The translations under genes and the position numbers were made by a program. 64,000 nucleotides of DNA, from positions 38,421,621-38,485,620 of the forward strand of contig OY821784.1 of the NCBI GenBank assembly GCA_963682175.1, given 5' to 3'. Position 1 is the first letter of the stretch; the number at the start of each line of letters is the position of its first letter. The notes below the pieces were generated by a model. The model made no database searches and was not told where the DNA came from. It worked only from the letters and a program-made list of their open reading frames with translations. The stretch is from Triglochin maritima (lineage: Eukaryota; Streptophyta; Magnoliopsida; Alismatales; Juncaginaceae). This document shows, one piece after another, positions 10,176 to 22,100 of this stretch.

Positions 10176-13100
10176 CTAAATTGAAATTTAAAACAAATCA
10201 AAAGTAATTAGTACATAATATATACAATCGCGTGCAATGTAAATTAACACTTTGCGTTTCGCAAGAATTTGAAAAGCAGATATATTTTAAATTGGATAGG
10301 AGAATTTCGATATTCGAATCTCGATATGCATGAGTTCTTTGTGACCAAAGTGAGGAAGAAAAACACAAAGCATGGGTATCTCCTTACCTTGCCATGACTC
10401 GGTCTTACTTAAATGAAGTTCATGGTATTACTCTTCTCATATTCATCTTTAAGGGAAAAAAATCAAATTTTATTATCTTACGAAAATCTAATAACCTTCA
10501 ATGTTGTCTTTCCTTTATCAACGAGCATGACTCAATCTTTACGATAATCCAAATCACTTGACACAAAACCCTTCAATAAAGAAAGCAAAGTTTCAAATCT
10601 GAAGGGTCACAACTAATTCTTGTTGCTAACTTGTAGTCGTAGACAAGATTGTTCCTTCTTTACCTCTACTAGAGCAAGCTACAAAATTTTGTATCTTGAG
10701 TAAAACATCACGATCACTTAGAATCTTTATATAAAAATGGATATATAACTGCAGGAGTTGAATAATCACCTGTGTTATATTAATATATGCCTCCCAACTC
10801 TACTTATCCACATCAGTTAACCGTAGACCATTAGAAATGAGCTTTTAAGATGCTTGATCGTAAAGTTGTTGTGGTAGCAGAAACACGTCTTTACAACTCC
10901 CATAAACTTTTCTCGATTAGAGACTATAGGGAACTACTAAACGTCGCCCCAAAACTACTTAAATCGCCCCTTGAAATTACCAAATTGCCCTTAACAATAT
11001 ATTTAATACCCATATCGTCCCGTGTCTATAAATAAGGCATATGGTCTTGTATATTCATAATTTATCAGTAAAAACACCACGAAAATGTCTGGCGAGGGTG
11101 ATGAATCGGGTGAGGTAAGCCTGGCGCGGGGCAAATTTTGGGCCGAGCGTCTGCATTAGACGCCTCCCCCATGGTGAGGGCGTCTGCGTAGGACGCCCTC
11201 CCCATGGCCTAGGCGTCTAACGCAGACGCCTACGCAAAGGGAGAGGCGTCTTATGTAGACGTCCTCCCCATGGGTAAGGCGTCTGTAGTAGACGCCCTTC
11301 CCTTCGGTCAGGCGTCCTACGCAGACGCCTTACCGTTGGGGAAGGCGTTTAACACAGACGCCCCATCCATGGGGCAGGCGTCTAACACAGACGCCTTTTT
11401 TTTTTGATTTTGATTTTGTTTTTTTAATTTCGAGTTTATTTTTTAATTTTTTTAATTTCGAATTTATTTTTTTATTTTTGAATTTATTTTTGTAGGTTCC
11501 AGATTTCGGTGGTGATGGAGTGGATTACAGTGAGTTATTTCAAACTACACAAATCTTTGCAACAATCGATGAAGCATGTAAATGGGCCAAACAAGTAGCT
11601 ATCGGAGCTGGGTTTTTTTTGGTCGTGTCGTCGTACAAAACAAGATCAGATAGTCGGATGGATTGTTATTTGAGATGCGACCGGCGAAATCAAATGGAGT
11701 CTCGGGATATGGATACTGCACTTCGAAGAAACACCAAAAGAAAGGGTTGCGGTTGCCGTTTCTTAATAAAAGTGGTGGAGCGACGGGATCGTGATGGATG
11801 GGTTGTGGTTTTTAATAGTGGTCACGGACATCACAACCACAGACTGGCAGTTTATCCAGAGGGTCATCGTCAAATTAGTGGTCTAAGTTCTGGGGCGAAG
11901 AAGATTGTTCGTGATATGACAGAGGCGCAAGCAAAACCACGGAACATCTTGAAGGCAGTAAAAGAAAAATTCCCGGAGGACAATCCAAATCAAAGGCATA
12001 TTTATAATTTCAGAGATTACATGAGGATGACAAAATCTGAAGATCGGAATCCCGTCCAGCAGTTTCTCTACCAAGCAGTGCAGTGTGAGTACTTACATTG
12101 GATTATGGCGGATCCAGAAACTGATGTCGTCACTCACACTTTTTTGGCACATCCGACGTCAGTCCAGTTGTTGCGGACATATCCTTTCGTTATCTGCATG
12201 GATTCGACTTACAAGACGAACAAGTATAAGATGCCTTTGTTCGAAATGATTGGGGTCACACCAGCAAACATGAATTTCCTTATTGGATATGCGATTTTGA
12301 TGGATGAATCTTACTCCAGTTATTTGTGGGTGATGGAGAAGTTGAGAGATCTGTTATTGGGGACTGTCAGCCCGACTGCAATAATAACAGACCGGGAGTT
12401 AGGCCTTATGCGACCAGTGAGAGAGGTTTTTCCTGACTCTGCTCATTTACTCTGCACATGGCACATCAACAAAGACGTATTGAATTACGCGTACCACGTA
12501 TTCGGCAAGAATAAGGAGATGGCAGAGACTTTGAGGCGTGGAAGATGGAGGAAGATCATGCTTTCTACTTCAGAAGCCGAGTATGATAGAGCTGTGTATG
12601 CTCTGAAAGATTTGTATAGATCGTGGCCGGCTATCACGGAGTATCTGGACACCACGTGGTTGGTGCATAAAGAAAAGTTTGTGCTGAATTGGACGAACAA
12701 AGTCCTTCATTTTGGGAACACCACGAATTGTAGGGTCGAAAGTGCTCATTCGGCTCTAAAAGAGTGGATTTCTACATCGACTGCAGCTCTGGACACTCTT
12801 TTCGAGCGCGTCAACGCGGCTACTGAAATGCAGCTGACGAATATTCGAAACTTTCTTGAAGACTCGAGACGGCGAAATTTGACTAATTTCGGACATGCTC
12901 TATATCGTCACATAAATGGTAGAGTTTCGCATCACTGTTTGCAGTTGCTGAGTCAGGAGGTGAAGAGAATGCAACAGTTAGATGATGAAGTTGAATATCG
13001 TTGCGAGTGCGCTTTTCTGACTTCTCATGGGATACCTTGCGCATGTACCATCCGTGGATGTCTTGAATCAGAAAACGGAATTTACTTAGAGCAGATTCAT

Positions 13101-16100
13101 TCGTTCTGGAGGACACTTGTCATTGGGGAAGGAGCCGGGAACGCAGAGTTTGTGTCTCAGGCAGCTCAAGACGCCGAACATTTTCGCAGTCTGGTTGATG
13201 AGATTGCAGGAAGTGACCCTACCGTAATTCGATCTGCCTCTCGGGTTTTATTCGAGCAGCTACACCCCGAACATTCGAATTTGAAAGAGCCTGCAGTAAA
13301 AACAAAGCTACGAGGTCGACCAAGGGGAAAGTCGACACGACGGGACCCTAGTGCGTTTGAGTATGCAGAGCGAGGTAGTGGTCGATCTTCAGGTAGTGGG
13401 AGTAGAGTTCGTGGTCGTTCTTCCGGTAGTGGAAGCAAAGGTCGTGGTCGATCTTCTGGTTCTTCGTCAGTGAGAGGAGGATCAGGTATACCATCCTTAC
13501 ATTTATTATTATTATAATTTTGTTATTTATTTCAGTAAATATGTATCTTTTGTTATTATATCTAACTGTATTTTTTGTTCATATTGTAGTGACTGGGCGG
13601 GCTGACGTAGACGACTTCCCATATGGAGATAGAATTCCAGGAATCATTATGCCATTCCTACACCAGTGGAATGATGTACGTGCTGATGGAAACTGTGGAT
13701 TTCGATGTGTCGCCGATGTTTTCCACGGTGGTGAAGACAATTGGCAACTCGCCCGTCGTTCGATTTCAAATGAGATAGCTGCGAACCCATCTTTTTATGA
13801 GCACGTATACTACGACGGTGTGGCGGAGGCTCGTCACCGGATTAATTGGGGCGGGGGACCTTGTGGCGAGAATCACTATATGGAGACGTGGACGGACTTG
13901 TTTCCCATTGCAAATTTTTACAAGTGTGCAGTTATGTTCTTCTCTCTCGGAAATGATGGTTCGTTGTACCCATGTCTTACAGTTCTACCTTGGGAGAGTC
14001 CGCCTACCGTGATCTCTCCGAAAGGCATGTGGAAAGTGTTGGTGTCAGGCTGCCACCGCTCCACAAACGCCGAAATCAAAGGCATGTCGAGATAAGGGAA
14101 CATGCTGTACGGTAAGTGCCCCAAATGCGTGGCACTAATCTCCTCTCTGATATCAGCACTCAGTGTAGACCGCCAACCCTGTAGTGCTGTACAGGCTCTG
14201 TGCCGATTCTGGCACTTCAGAACCTTCCGATCCTCTCCGTCCCAGATCCGTCTAGCAATGTGACCCCAGAAACTAGGAATGACGCTCCCATCTAAAGGAC
14301 CACCAGGCGTCATACTGCTCACGATCCAAGAATCGTCCTGCACCCTCTTCTTCTTCTGAGCGCGGGGATCAACAGTGCACGAGCTCGAATCCCCGGTCGT
14401 AAACCTCCCACCCCTACCCTTCCGCACCATCCATCCGGCGGAAGTAGAAGTACCCGCTCGACCACGTCCTCCGCTATAATCCCCCTGCCTCTCCACCTCC
14501 GGCCGCACATCATATGGGCCATCATCGTCGCTCTCGTCGTCAAAACTATCCACATGCTCATCATCGAAGGAATCATCCTCCTCCTCACGACGACGTAATG
14601 CCTCCCTCTCCCTCCTGACCGAAGCAGATATCCCCCGTCTACGTGGATGACGCGGTGCTGAATCATCCTCTAAAGAACGGAAGGCGTGTAATGGTATCGA
14701 CTTGCCTCTCCCTCCACTGTGACCCGATGACTATTTATTGAAATTTTAAATACAAATTTGTTAAATTTGTTAAACTAAATTATCATATTTATCAAAATTG
14801 TTAAACTAAATCAAAATTTGTTAAACTTAATTATCAAAATTGTTAAACTAAATCAAAATTTGTTAAACTAAATTAAAATTTGTTAAACTAAATTAAAACA
14901 ATTGTTAAACTAAATCAAAATTTGTTAAAACTAAATATCACAAATGTTAAACTTAATAAGAATTTGTTAAATTAATTTTTTTGATTTATCACTATTTATT
15001 AAAGTAATTATGATATTTATTAATTAAAAAAACAAAAAAGGAGGAGGCGTCTGCGAGAGACGCCTCCCGCAAGGTGGAGGCGTCTGTCGGAGACGCCTCC
15101 TCCTACGGGGAGACGTCTTCGGAAGACGTCTCCCCCATCGGGGAGACGTCTTCCGAAGACGTCTCCCGCTACGGGTCGGCGTCCGAGGGAGACGCCCCCC
15201 GCATGGGTCGGGCGTCCTCGGAAGCCGCTCCCCCCATAGGGGGAGCGACTTCCTCGGACGCCCGCCCCATGCGGGGGGCGTCTCCCTCGGACGCCGACGA
15301 CTTTTTTTTTTTTTTTTTAAAAAAACAAATAAATAACGTAATGTTACCTCATACGGGTACACCGGGGGAACTGCTGGCTGCTTCCCTGGCCTCCGAGACA
15401 TTCGTAATCTTGTGTAGTAGGTATAGGAAGAGAAAGTTTTGAAAAAAGAGTGAAATTGTGAGATATATAAGCAAAAATAGGAGGAAGGACAATTTGGTAA
15501 TTTCAAGGGACGATTTAAGTAATTTTGGGGCGATGTTTAGCAGTTCAGAGACTATATTTAGGATATTACAATTGTTCTTTCAATATATTGAACAAGAAAA
15601 AAAATCCTTATTTCGACAATATTGAATGGTTTACGAAGTGTGTCAAATTGATGCAAACTTGTGGTTAGGGGAAAGTGTGATTTTCGGTATTAAGGCGATG
15701 AATTTCTATCGAGCCATGCATAATTTAGAGAGACGATAAGTGTAGGTAATTGCTTGGTATTAGCAACATATATATTAAGTGTATTAATGATTGATCAATT
15801 GAACTTATAATTGCTTGGCTTACCATGAGAGGTTTAAACGACTCAGCCAACTTGATAGTTAGGGCATTCAGAAATCCGAAGCTCCTGAGCAGAAAGGCAA
15901 CACCATGGAGTTCATCTCTGTGGAGAGCTATTTCCTTCAAGATCAGATGCCTCACAGTGTGACTTGCACAAGGAAGCTTCAGTGGTTCTTCTCCACTTGG
16001 TACAACCTATATATATATATATATATATCACAACAACAAACAAAAACGAAAAAGAAACAAGCTTGAAATTAATCATATATAAGTGAAATATATATATGTG

Positions 16101-19100
16101 AATATATGATAGGTAATACAGTGACTTTCTATGTCAAAATTATTGCATCATGTGAATTAACATTGGAATCTAAATATATGCATGAACTGCTTGAAACTTC
16201 AGAAAATCTAATAATTCAATATTATTTGGCCTGAGTTTGATACTTTGAAATAAGAATATAAAAAATGCTTCTTCTTTTCTCCACGTGTCTACACTGGAAG
16301 GTTGATATTCAAAAGAATGAAGCATAACATAGAATATCAATCCTACTTATATCAAACTATTTATCTCACCCAAAAAAATCACATGGTAAAAGTTATATAA
16401 TTGCACCCCTAAATTAGTGTACCAATTTTTTTAAACGGTTATATATAGCCGATCCTTTCAAAACTTTAACTCCATGTAGGTGGAAAAAACAACAAGAACA
16501 AGTAACAGACCCCTTCTAAGATGTGAAGAAAGCAAACCCCAATATATAATGACATGAAATGGCAAAAAAGATAAAATTACACTATCAGGTTTCTATTCAA
16601 ATGAATCAAGCGGAACATATAATATCCTACCAACATTAAACTATTATTTTCACAGAAACGGTTGTATAAAAAACATATACAATTCCAGACCATAAATTGG
16701 AATGTAACGTCCTCGAACAATAGAAAATTTAAAATTTTAAAACATACAAACAACAGAGGACATTACCAAAGATAGGCAACAGGTGCACCAACATATATAT
16801 CAAATATATATATCTGAGTTTACAAAAATGAGTGATTACATCAAAAGCTATAAGATACAATATACACATGTAATCACAACCTCAAACGAGGGGAAATCAT
16901 GATCTGATCCCAGAAGCTCTACTCCTAAGGCACCACCCTCTACCGCTGCTCACGGCCTGAAAGCAGACATAAAATGCCTGAGTTTCCAGAAGGAAACCCA
17001 GTATGCCAAACTCTAACACGTATATAGACAATAATGAAATATGCAATGAATAATGAATAGCACAATCAGATAGGATCGGGTCTCAAGGGTCCTCTCACCC
17101 CAACCCACAACACTCGTGCACACACGGCACCGTCGGTACAATCACAGCCACACAACCGGGTCTCAAGGGTCCTCTCACCCCAACCCACAACGCTACTACT
17201 ATCAGGCGACAGTCCGTGACGTTGCCCAAAAGGCCGGAGAGACGAGCCACTTTCAAGCGTACGAGCACACCACTATCGGGCGACAGTCCGTGTCGTTGCC
17301 CCCCTTGGGGCCGGAGAGACGAGGCGCCGTCAAGTGTACTCATAAAACCACGAATCCTTGTAACGCCCCGAGCCTGGACAACTGCTCACCCGCCCGAACC
17401 CGGTGTGTTAAGATACGATTAACGAACCTGACCGCTGCACACTCTGATATTTAAATCCATCTGATAAGCCCATATTTAATCTGAAAAATATAATTAACAA
17501 ATTGTGAGCTCGACAGCCCACAAGTTCCAACCGTCAATCAATCAGAATCATAATCATGTGGAAAATAATATAGAATATGACATTCAGTCAATAAGCACAA
17601 TCAAGAGACATGCATCACAAATAAAATGCATGCATAACAATCTGAAACCCCCATTCAGATTCGACCACATCCTGTGCTTCTGAAATCTATCAATCTGTCA
17701 GACGCACACCTGGTAGCTCCACACTAACGACAGACAACCCTTTCCTCTCTCGGGTGGCTCCACGTTGTCCGCTAGGCAGCTCTTTCCTAAGTTGCTCTAC
17801 CAGAAACATACACCATCCACAGGACATGTCGATCGAAACACCACCATGCAATCATATGCATATCCATAAAATCAATATTAATGCTCAATATGCATGCAAC
17901 TACGAATATCAAGAGAGACAGACATGATATGAAACTGAATAATAACGAATCAGTATTTGCCTCAAAATCTCCATCTTTTTCTTCTCTATATTCTTCTCAA
18001 AATTCCATATTCTCCTAAAACCACACAATCATCCAATAATCTTAATTAGTCCATTAAGATATTTGATTATTATCTCAACTTAAAAATCAGGATATTACAA
18101 CAAAGGTTTAAGAAAACTATATATATAGCCATCTAAAACACAATGTCTATCTAGATCATCTACGGAAAAATGAAAAAAAGAGTAATCTTCAAAGGTATCA
18201 AAAAGCAAAATTACCTTTAGAAACAGTACAGGGAAAATGAACTTAATATATGATTCTAGAACTAAAATTATATATAAAGCATGAACAAGGTAAATCCAAA
18301 TAAAAAACTTCTAAAATATAAATAAATAATGGACTCATTTTGTAACATCCCGAAACAGCGGAAATTTAAAAATTTAAACTATCATGAGATTATCCGAATA
18401 AACTCAACATCGGGAATGTCACTCAATAATTCAATCGTCGATGCACTAATAATACAACAGAGTTTGTCAAAAGACGTGATTACAACAATACAATGAAAAG
18501 CCAAATAAAGTAATCACGACGACCTCGAAGAGTCCGATAAGGATCCTGGCCCCAAGATGTGTGCGCCCGCTGTCACCACCCGACAGAACCTACTGCGGTC
18601 CTGAAACATGAATCAAACAACGATGCCTGAGTTTCCCATTGGGAAACCCGTATGCCAAGCTCACCTATATGCATGCAATAGTATGGTAAATGAACCTATC
18701 ATACTAGTAGCATGTCATGTCACATCTGCAATGCATCAAATCCCTCAACAGGGTAAACGGGACCTCAGTCCAACAACCACGACCCTCAACATGGTCCACA
18801 AGGACATCAGTCCAGTAATAACCACAACTGGTCTCCCTCGGAAACCTACCGTAGGCACACACGGTCTTACGGACAGTACGCGACGCGTCCCCCCACACGC
18901 GACTACACGAGCCTAAGGGATCGGTGAGGAGCATCCGCACTTCCGCGCAAGGAACCACGTGGTCAACACCACCTTCGACGGAGCCGTAGCCCGGTCGGTC
19001 AACATCCCAGGATAGGTGCCCAATCGGGGATCATCGCCGGCACAACATCAGCGGTACAACATACGTCCGGCACAACATCGAACGGCACAACCACAGCCGG

Positions 19101-22100
19101 AACATCGTCGGCACCATCATCGCCGGCAACAACCTTGGCGGCATCGCCGACACAACATCGGCGGTACAACATACGTCCGGCACAACATCGAACGGGTCCA
19201 GATCGTAGTCTGCAGGGTCATCATGCTCCACGAGCCATGCGTCACACGCATTGGGATCTGCGATCCCTCAGGTCTGCTACTCAAACCATGAGTCCAATCA
19301 ATCCATCAAATAGTCACGATCCATACATGGAGGTGACGCGTCCCGGACACCCACACTCTTCCACACGGCGGTCCCTGGGCAGACACGCGTAACGCGCTCG
19401 CCGTCACCTCGCGGCTCACGCACAAGGCGAGGACACGGGTTTCCGTGGACAGAGTTGACATCAAAAGGTAACCAGGAATTCTGTCCTGTGCAAAACGGTC
19501 GACCGAAAAAGACCACTCAGTCGACCGTTTTCCTCAAGGGAATCGGTCGTCCGGAAGTGACATCCGGTCGACCGCTTCCACAAGGGAAAACGGTCGACCG
19601 AACGTGACAACTCGGTCGACCGCTTCCACAAGGGAATCGGTCGACCGAAGCGTCTGCAACGGTCGAATTATTTGCGCAACACAAAAAATCCTAACGGTCT
19701 ACCGAAGGTCTAAAACCGGTCGACCGAACGAGGTCAAAATACAGAGTCGGGTCAACATCAAAATTGAATCTATCGGTCGACCGACTCAGGGGTCTCGGTC
19801 GACCGAAAACTAACAGGGTCATCCTATTATTTCTACGTCAAAACGGTTGACCGCTAACACATGCATACTACCGGTACACTTAAGTTCCGGTCGACCGAAC
19901 AAAGGGAATCGATCGACCGAAAAACAACAGACTGGCAATAAAACTCTACTTCGGTCGACCGTTGGTCGTCTTCAACCTCACGCCAACCGAGGTTTTTTGC
20001 CGCTCTCGACGTCGGGGAGGTCTCCGACCACCCCTACCGACCGACAACATCCCACCAACGTGGGGAAGCAATAAAATCAAGCTAGAAGCCGGCATACCTC
20101 AAAGAAGTCGACGAAACGCCGGAGCACCGCTCGTGCCTCCGTCACCTCCTCACACGCGACCTCCCCTAGCCTCCTCGACTCCACGCTCGCCTCCACGCGC
20201 CGGAGTCTCCTCCACAGCCTCTGGACACCGGAGAGAAGAAGAAGGAATGAGTGAGTGAGAGAGATGGGATGAAGGAGTGAAGAAAACAAAGATATAGCTT
20301 CTCCTCGACCCAACGCATGAACAGTGACCGCCCCCTACACCCATCACCGTCACTGTTCACCGCTCATTTCCCATGCAAAGCACTCCTCTAAACACCATTA
20401 GCACTCTAACCCTAGGTTAGGGATATAACACATTTTCAGAGAGATAATCAATAATAATTATCTAGCAAGATATTGCGACCCTGCAGGTTCCCTTTTTCTT
20501 CAACATGTAAACCTGCATCATGAAATAATAGAAGATCTACACTATAAAGTTGATATTAGAAAGAACGAAGTGCCTACATACATCAATGATCCTACTCATA
20601 TATATTAACTATTAATCTCACATCAAAAGAAAGAAAGAAAAACATGCTAAAACTTATAAAGATGCAACCCTAAATTAGTTTACCAATTTTTTAAGATTGT
20701 ATATATAACTCTGCCTTCGAAGACAAACTCTATCTAGATCAATAACTTCAAATAAAAGTAACAAAACCATCCTGTATGTTGTGAAGAAAGCAAAATACAC
20801 AATAAACTTAGATGTAGGCAATGAAGATTATAGTAGATCTACACTAGAGGTTGATATTCAAATGAATCAAGCGCAACACATAGCATTCTAGTATTAATGT
20901 TAAACTTTTAATCCCACCAAAACATGGTAAAACATACACACTTCCAGACCACAAATTAGTATAACAAAAAAATTCATATCACTATCCAAAAACACAAATG
21001 TAGATCTAGATCATCAAGAACAACAAAAGGCCAAAAAAACTTTCAATTAAGCACTAATTAATTCTACAACATGTATAATTCCAAATCTTAAATTAGTGTA
21101 ACAATTTTTAAAAATAAAATTGTGTATAACTACGTCTTCCAAAACACGACGATCTAAGTCACCCAAAAAAAACACTAAGCACTAATTAAACACAACCCTT
21201 AACATTAGGGTATGATGAAAAAAACATATAGAAGGACATGTGATCAAAATGTCAACCCTTAGATTGAAGTGATGAAGAACACAAACCTGAGTAAAATAAC
21301 TACCAACCGTCAACACACGAGCACCATTGATTTGCACTAGCAAAAGAGCAAGAATGTCACCATGATCAATAAACTCCTCTTCCTCTCCGTACTCCACCAC
21401 CACATCATCAAGATTATGGTCACCAACAATGATTGCCACAAAGGGTCCAGAGTAGATTAGGATTTTGAGGTTAATTGCATTGATGGTTAGCCCAATTTCC
21501 ATGTCCATGCACCCCTCCATCCTTAGAACCTTCAACTTCCCATTACTATTGTTTAGATAAACATCATCGAACCCTCCACACTTAATGATGTTGACTTCCT
21601 TAAGGTTTGCATTTTGGGACACAAGTGCCTCAACCATCTCCTTTGTCATCTTAACTTTCGCTATGGTGAGGCTTTGGAGTGTCTGGAAGGCGACGATCCA
21701 GTGAGGATTCATCCAGCAACCGGATAGTTTGAGTGTTTTCAGGGAATTATGGAGGTCGTAGACACATTGCGGAATGGGATAGGAAGGGACTTCTTCTGGA
21801 TCCCTTTGTGTAATCGTCTCACGATCCGACAAGTCCAACTCGAACTCTTCCATGCCTTTAGAGACCGCAAAGCGAACCATGACCTCCACATCAAGAGGAA
21901 ACTCCCCTGGATTGGAGAGACAAAGGCGGAAAACATCGATCTTGTTCCCACAAAAACGGGTGCAAAACTTCCGGGCAAAAATCAAAAAGTGTTCTCGACC
22001 AGTACGCTTCACACCATAAGCCAAATCTTCCATTTTGCCTAAGATGAAAGATTTTTGTACGTCCTCCTTAGTGAACATTGTCTCGTCCAAGTCGATGAGG

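Larger units (their letters stand above)
14005..15401 (-). pseudogene. Plant mobile domain (PMD / MAIN-like) gene carried antisense in the MULE, 3'-truncated
   Basis: Exon 1 is 15348-15401 (18 codons, MSRRPGKQPAVPPVYPYE, donor GAG|GTAACA). The intron contains a GC-palindrome array and an AT tandem repeat. Exon 2 starts at 14730 after AATAG. Its N-terminal part is Arg/Asp/Glu-rich. The PMD core follows: VIPSFWGHIARRIWDGEDR, HLGHLPYSMFPYLD, MPLISAFVERWQPDTNTF, HMPFGEITV. Homology stops there, about 14005, where the sequence becomes the reverse of the OTU exon, so the rest of the PMD is gone. PMD proteins occur both as host genes (MAIN/MAIL1, genome stability and silencing) and inside plant transposons (family knowledge). 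Splice signals and first exon are preserved, so it may still be transcribed. Confidence 0.8.
10929..15546 (+). mobile_element. Mutator-like element with transposase-OTU and antisense PMD genes
   Basis: A structurally complete 4.6 kb MULE inserted in intron 2 of the F-box gene. A 10-bp TSD, AGAGACTATA, lies at 10919-10928 and 15547-15556. TIRs of about 65 bp: the left has GAACTACTAAACGTCGCCCC and the right, inverted, GAACTGCTAAACATCGCCCC; both continue into ACTTAAATCG and CTTGAAATTACCAAATTG. The left end carries two extra G bases, so its first base is uncertain by 2 bp. Each end then has a TATA box, a short coding exon and an intron with a GC-palindrome array. MULEs typically make 8-11 bp TSDs (family knowledge). 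An intact transposase frame and perfect TSD suggest a fairly young insertion. Confidence 0.92.

Noticed and set aside
11148..11397. Regularly spaced palindromic repeats resembling a CRISPR array
   Set aside because: The units are imperfect and have no unique spacers of constant length, they lie in a spliced intron of a plant transposon, and no cas genes are present.
15024..15506. Long open frames on both strands (Arg/Pro-rich and Ser/Gly-rich) across the GC arrays, also at 6956-7201
   Set aside because: They are translations of short palindromic repeats without stop codons; composition is repeat-driven and no family is recognisable. Only the 18-codon PMD first exon in this area is supported.
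16703..18099. Tried to assign a 5-bp TSD to LTR-like element B (TGGAA against ACAAA)
   Set aside because: The two flanks do not match, so the ends remain tentative and no TSD is claimed.
18608..20360. Several 60-110 codon frames on both strands within the solo LTR
   Set aside because: Reading frames in GC-rich LTR sequence; the counterpart at 50351-52487 has different frames, so none is conserved.
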